A DNA stretch of 64,000 nucleotides from Episyrphus balteatus. Its lineage: Eukaryota; Arthropoda; Insecta; Diptera; Syrphidae. A program made the position numbers and the translations under genes. The stretch is taken from assembly GCF_945859705.1 (NCBI RefSeq), contig NC_079134.1, forward strand, positions 41,368,576-41,432,575, read 5' to 3'. Positions 61,430-64,000 of the stretch are shown here, in pieces. The notes under the pieces are model-generated. The model did no database searches. It was given only the letters and a program-made list of their open reading frames with translations, and was not told the DNA's origin. Position 1 is the first letter of the stretch. Every line of letters starts with the position of its first letter.

Positions 61430-61910
61430 TACATTATTTGTGTGTATACATTTTTAAATGATTTATTTATGCATTTTAAAAGGTTTTATGCGATATTCGA
61501 TTTGGCGATTTAGCGATATTCACGCGATAAAGGTAATTATTTTGATAAGTTAATTGAGTTTTTCCATAAAAAGAGAGTCTGTATGTGCTAGTCATATACA
61601 ATCATGGGATGCAGGTGTTTAGATTAACTATTACAGGGAATGGAAAAAAAGCCTTCTTATATAATTGAACACAGGTATATCAATTAAATAGATAAATGCA
61701 TGTAAATTTTTTGTTTTGAGGTTTTTTAAATTATTTTGATAAAATTTATAAATCGCTTCTAAATTTACACAGTTACGACAAAAAATGGGGGAGGCTTTGT
61801 TATTTTACTGATAAATATTTGGCGTGCTTGACACTTCGTCTTTAACTAGGAACTAGGGGCTTAAGCGATTTTTATTATACAGGTTAAAGAAAAAGAACGA
61901 AATGGTAACG

Positions 61911-62010
61911 GAGTTACGAATAACAGAGTTACGCGCGACAGAGTTACGGCCGTCAAAGTTACGCGAAACCGAAGTTACGAAAAACTAGAGTTACGAATTC
62001 TAAAGTTATG
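61911..62010. repeat. GTTACG array at 15-16 bp spacing
   Basis: GTTACG occurs at 61913, 61928, 61943, 61958, 61974 and 61990, with a GTTATG variant at 62005. The core AGAGTTACG is kept while the bases between vary. Confidence 0.7.
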
Positions 62011-62572
62011 TTAAGCTATGACATGTGATTTTTGGGTTGGCAACAATTGCGAGGAACGATATGGAATTATGGAAACATAAATAAGAGAATATCGATTCTC
62101 ATTGGTTTTTTTAATAGATTTTAACGAAAATGGGTGTGGTTTAATCTTTTTATGCAAAAAACAACCCCATTGCACATCAGTTCACCACACCAAAATAACG
62201 TCTGTAAAAAAAAGGGGTGGTTTGGTTATTATTTTAATATAAATAATAACAAAGTGGGTATTACAAAATATGCTATGAATAATTATATTAATTAATAGAA
62301 AAAAACATACTTATTTGCAATATTAGTTGGACAAATAAGAAGTTAAATTCAATTATGTCCCCCAAACCTTCATAAGTATACTTATGTTTTTTGAAGTTAT
62401 ACTTCTTATGGGAGGGTGAGTATGAAAATTTTCTTTTTGACAAGAATGTCAAAGGGATTATGAGGCGATCACCCTGGGTAGCAGGGCTGTCGTTTCACCT
62501 TAAGAGCAGGCAGTACTTTAGTATTTAAAAATGCAGTACGCAGTACGGCAAACATAAAACACACAACACGTT

Positions 62573-62686
62573 GCAAGTTACATGTTTCATGTGGCAAGTT
62601 GTATGTGGCAAGCTGCATGTGGCAAATTGCGTGTGGTAAGTTGCATGTGGCAAGTTGCGTGTGGCAAGTTGCATGTGGGAAGTTGC
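62573..62686. repeat. 14-bp minisatellite GCAAGTTGCATGTG
   Basis: About eight 14-bp units with few substitutions. The small minus-strand frame across it (62525-62713) is a Cys/His/Leu-rich artefact. The array is cut by the hAT-like element starting at 62687 and resumes briefly at 63670. Confidence 0.85.
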
Positions 62687-63669
62687 CAGGGTTGGAAAAA
62701 GCTCACATTTCATCTCAGCTCACAGCTCAGCTCAAATTTGAGCTAGCTCACTTTTGAGCTAGGTTTGAGCTGAGCTGAAAGTGAGCTGAGCTGAAAGTGA
62801 GTGCCCCCAACTTCCAAAGCCTATATCTCGGAATTTTGAAGAAAATTTAAAAAAAAATTTTTTTGATGCCAAAAGGTAGCGGGGACTCTAACCTACATTT
62901 GGGTACAACTAACATCCCTGTAGGTCCACGCGTTCTCAAACCGGGAGAACTTAAAAGTAAAAAAAAAATAGGCACGATTCTGAAAAAATAGGCATGATGT
63001 GGCGGTTTAACATGGAAGGCGATTTTTTAAAAATCTGACAATGTGCAAAGCGTAGGCCCATGACACAAGCTATCATTTGGCATCACTCCCAAAAATTGCT
63101 CTCAAGCGGTTTAGCTTCCAGGAGCGTTTAAAGATTCGGGGATTTTTCGAAAAAAAAAATTTACCCCAACTTTCAAAACCGATTTTCTCGGAATTTTGAA
63201 AAAAAATCGAAAAACCGGATTGTACCGGAATTTTTTTTTTATGATAAAAATAGAAATATTTTACTAAAAAAATAGAAATATATTTACTATCAAAAACACC
63301 AAGAGAAAAGATCACGAAAAATTATCTGTCTTATTTATAAAAATATCTATGTGTTAAAATAATTCCATTAATAACTAGAACCAAACATCTTAAGCTATGG
63401 TGTTATATAAAAGTTTAAAATATCTTCATATTTCATTATACTTTCCAAATAAAAAGCAATGTATCCTATCACCCATCACAGCTCAGCTCAGCTCACCCAA
63501 CAGCTCAGCTCACCTCACCGACAGCTCAGCTCAACCTTCAGCTCAGCTCACTTTCAGCTTAGCTCAAATGAGCTGAGCTATGGTACATAGCTCAAAAGTG
63601 AGCTAGCTCAAAATTTGAGCTGAGCTGTGAGCTGAGCTCAGCTAACTTTTGAGCTTTGTAGCAACCCTG
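62687..63669. mobile_element. hAT-like foldback element rich in AGCTCA/GAGCT
   Basis: The ends CAGGGTTGGAAAAAGCTC and GAGCTTTGTAGCAACCCTG are imperfect inverted repeats. Subterminal zones (62698-62800 and 63480-63655) are packed with AGCTCA/TGAGCT hexamers. The flanking octamers GAAGTTGC (62679-62686) and CAAGTTCC (63670-63677) match at 6 of 8 positions, fitting an aged 8-bp duplication. The interior is AT-rich with no transposase. Confidence 0.75.
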
Positions 63670-63677
63670 CAAGTTCC

Positions 63678-64000
63678 ATATTGCTACTACTAGTGCTGAA
63701 GCACACACAATTCTCATAAAATTAACATATCGCACATTTTATGCGCAATTCATTTACTTTCGTTAACTATATACTGTACGTTCTGAACCGCACAACATGA
63801 GTAAATTTCACAGAATAAATTGAAAACTACATGGACGCAAGGAGGATGAAAAAATTAATTTATTGTTTTATTGATAAAAAAGTAAAAAAACTAAGTGTGG
63901 ATTAATTACTTAATAATAGAAATTAAAAATATCAAATGAAATTCATTGGGCACGTTCAAACACCTATCGGATAGGCTATCTGGGATACCCGTATCTGGAA
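63678..64000. other. Right edge, nothing recognised
   Basis: AT-rich sequence without a recognised feature. Any exon of the candidate signal-peptide gene must lie further right or be too short to see. Confidence 0.4.

Overview
This is eukaryotic nuclear DNA: AT-rich, with GT-AG introns, long homopolymer tracts and many decayed transposable elements. The proteins are animal, and very short introns (57-70 bp) beside multi-kilobase ones fit an insect. A dipteran fly is likely, but this is inferred from gene style and not proven. No operons, CRISPR arrays, rRNA or convincing tRNA genes were seen.

Layout. (1) 1-1221, plus strand: the last two coding exons of a Pro/Gln/Ser-rich protein I cannot name. 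(2) 1222-7101: 3' UTR and intergenic DNA with a palindromic MITE, an 11-bp CpG-rich minisatellite and a short TTAGG tract. (3) 7102-22518, plus strand: a complete METTL13/eEF1AKNMT orthologue in ten coding exons (about 674 aa). One 57-bp intron is hidden inside an open frame. Two giant introns hold a piggyBac copy, a Ty1/copia relic, foldback elements and a nest of at least four transposons. (4) 22519-26780: the shared 3' flank of two convergent genes. (5) 26781-37586, minus strand: a SUCO (SUN-domain ossification factor, opt/Slp1 family) orthologue in four coding exons (about 1234 aa), with a LINE relic in its last intron. (6) 37587-61255: about 24 kb with no recognisable gene, carrying LINE, hAT-like, CACTG-type and TTAA-flanked elements and two GC-richer, promoter-like stretches. 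(7) 61256-61429, plus strand: a short, previously overlooked open frame starting with a clean signal peptide, possibly the first coding exon of a gene running off the right edge. (8) 61900-63700: minisatellites and a hAT-like foldback element.

The two full genes do unrelated jobs: translation-factor lysine/N-terminal methylation, and an ER/nuclear-envelope membrane glycoprotein. They are convergent neighbours, not a functional pathway. I found no clearly new biological system. The most interesting material is the multi-level transposon nest in METTL13 intron 9, a 129-bp satellite carrying CTCF-like cores, and the hidden signal-peptide frame near 61.3 kb.
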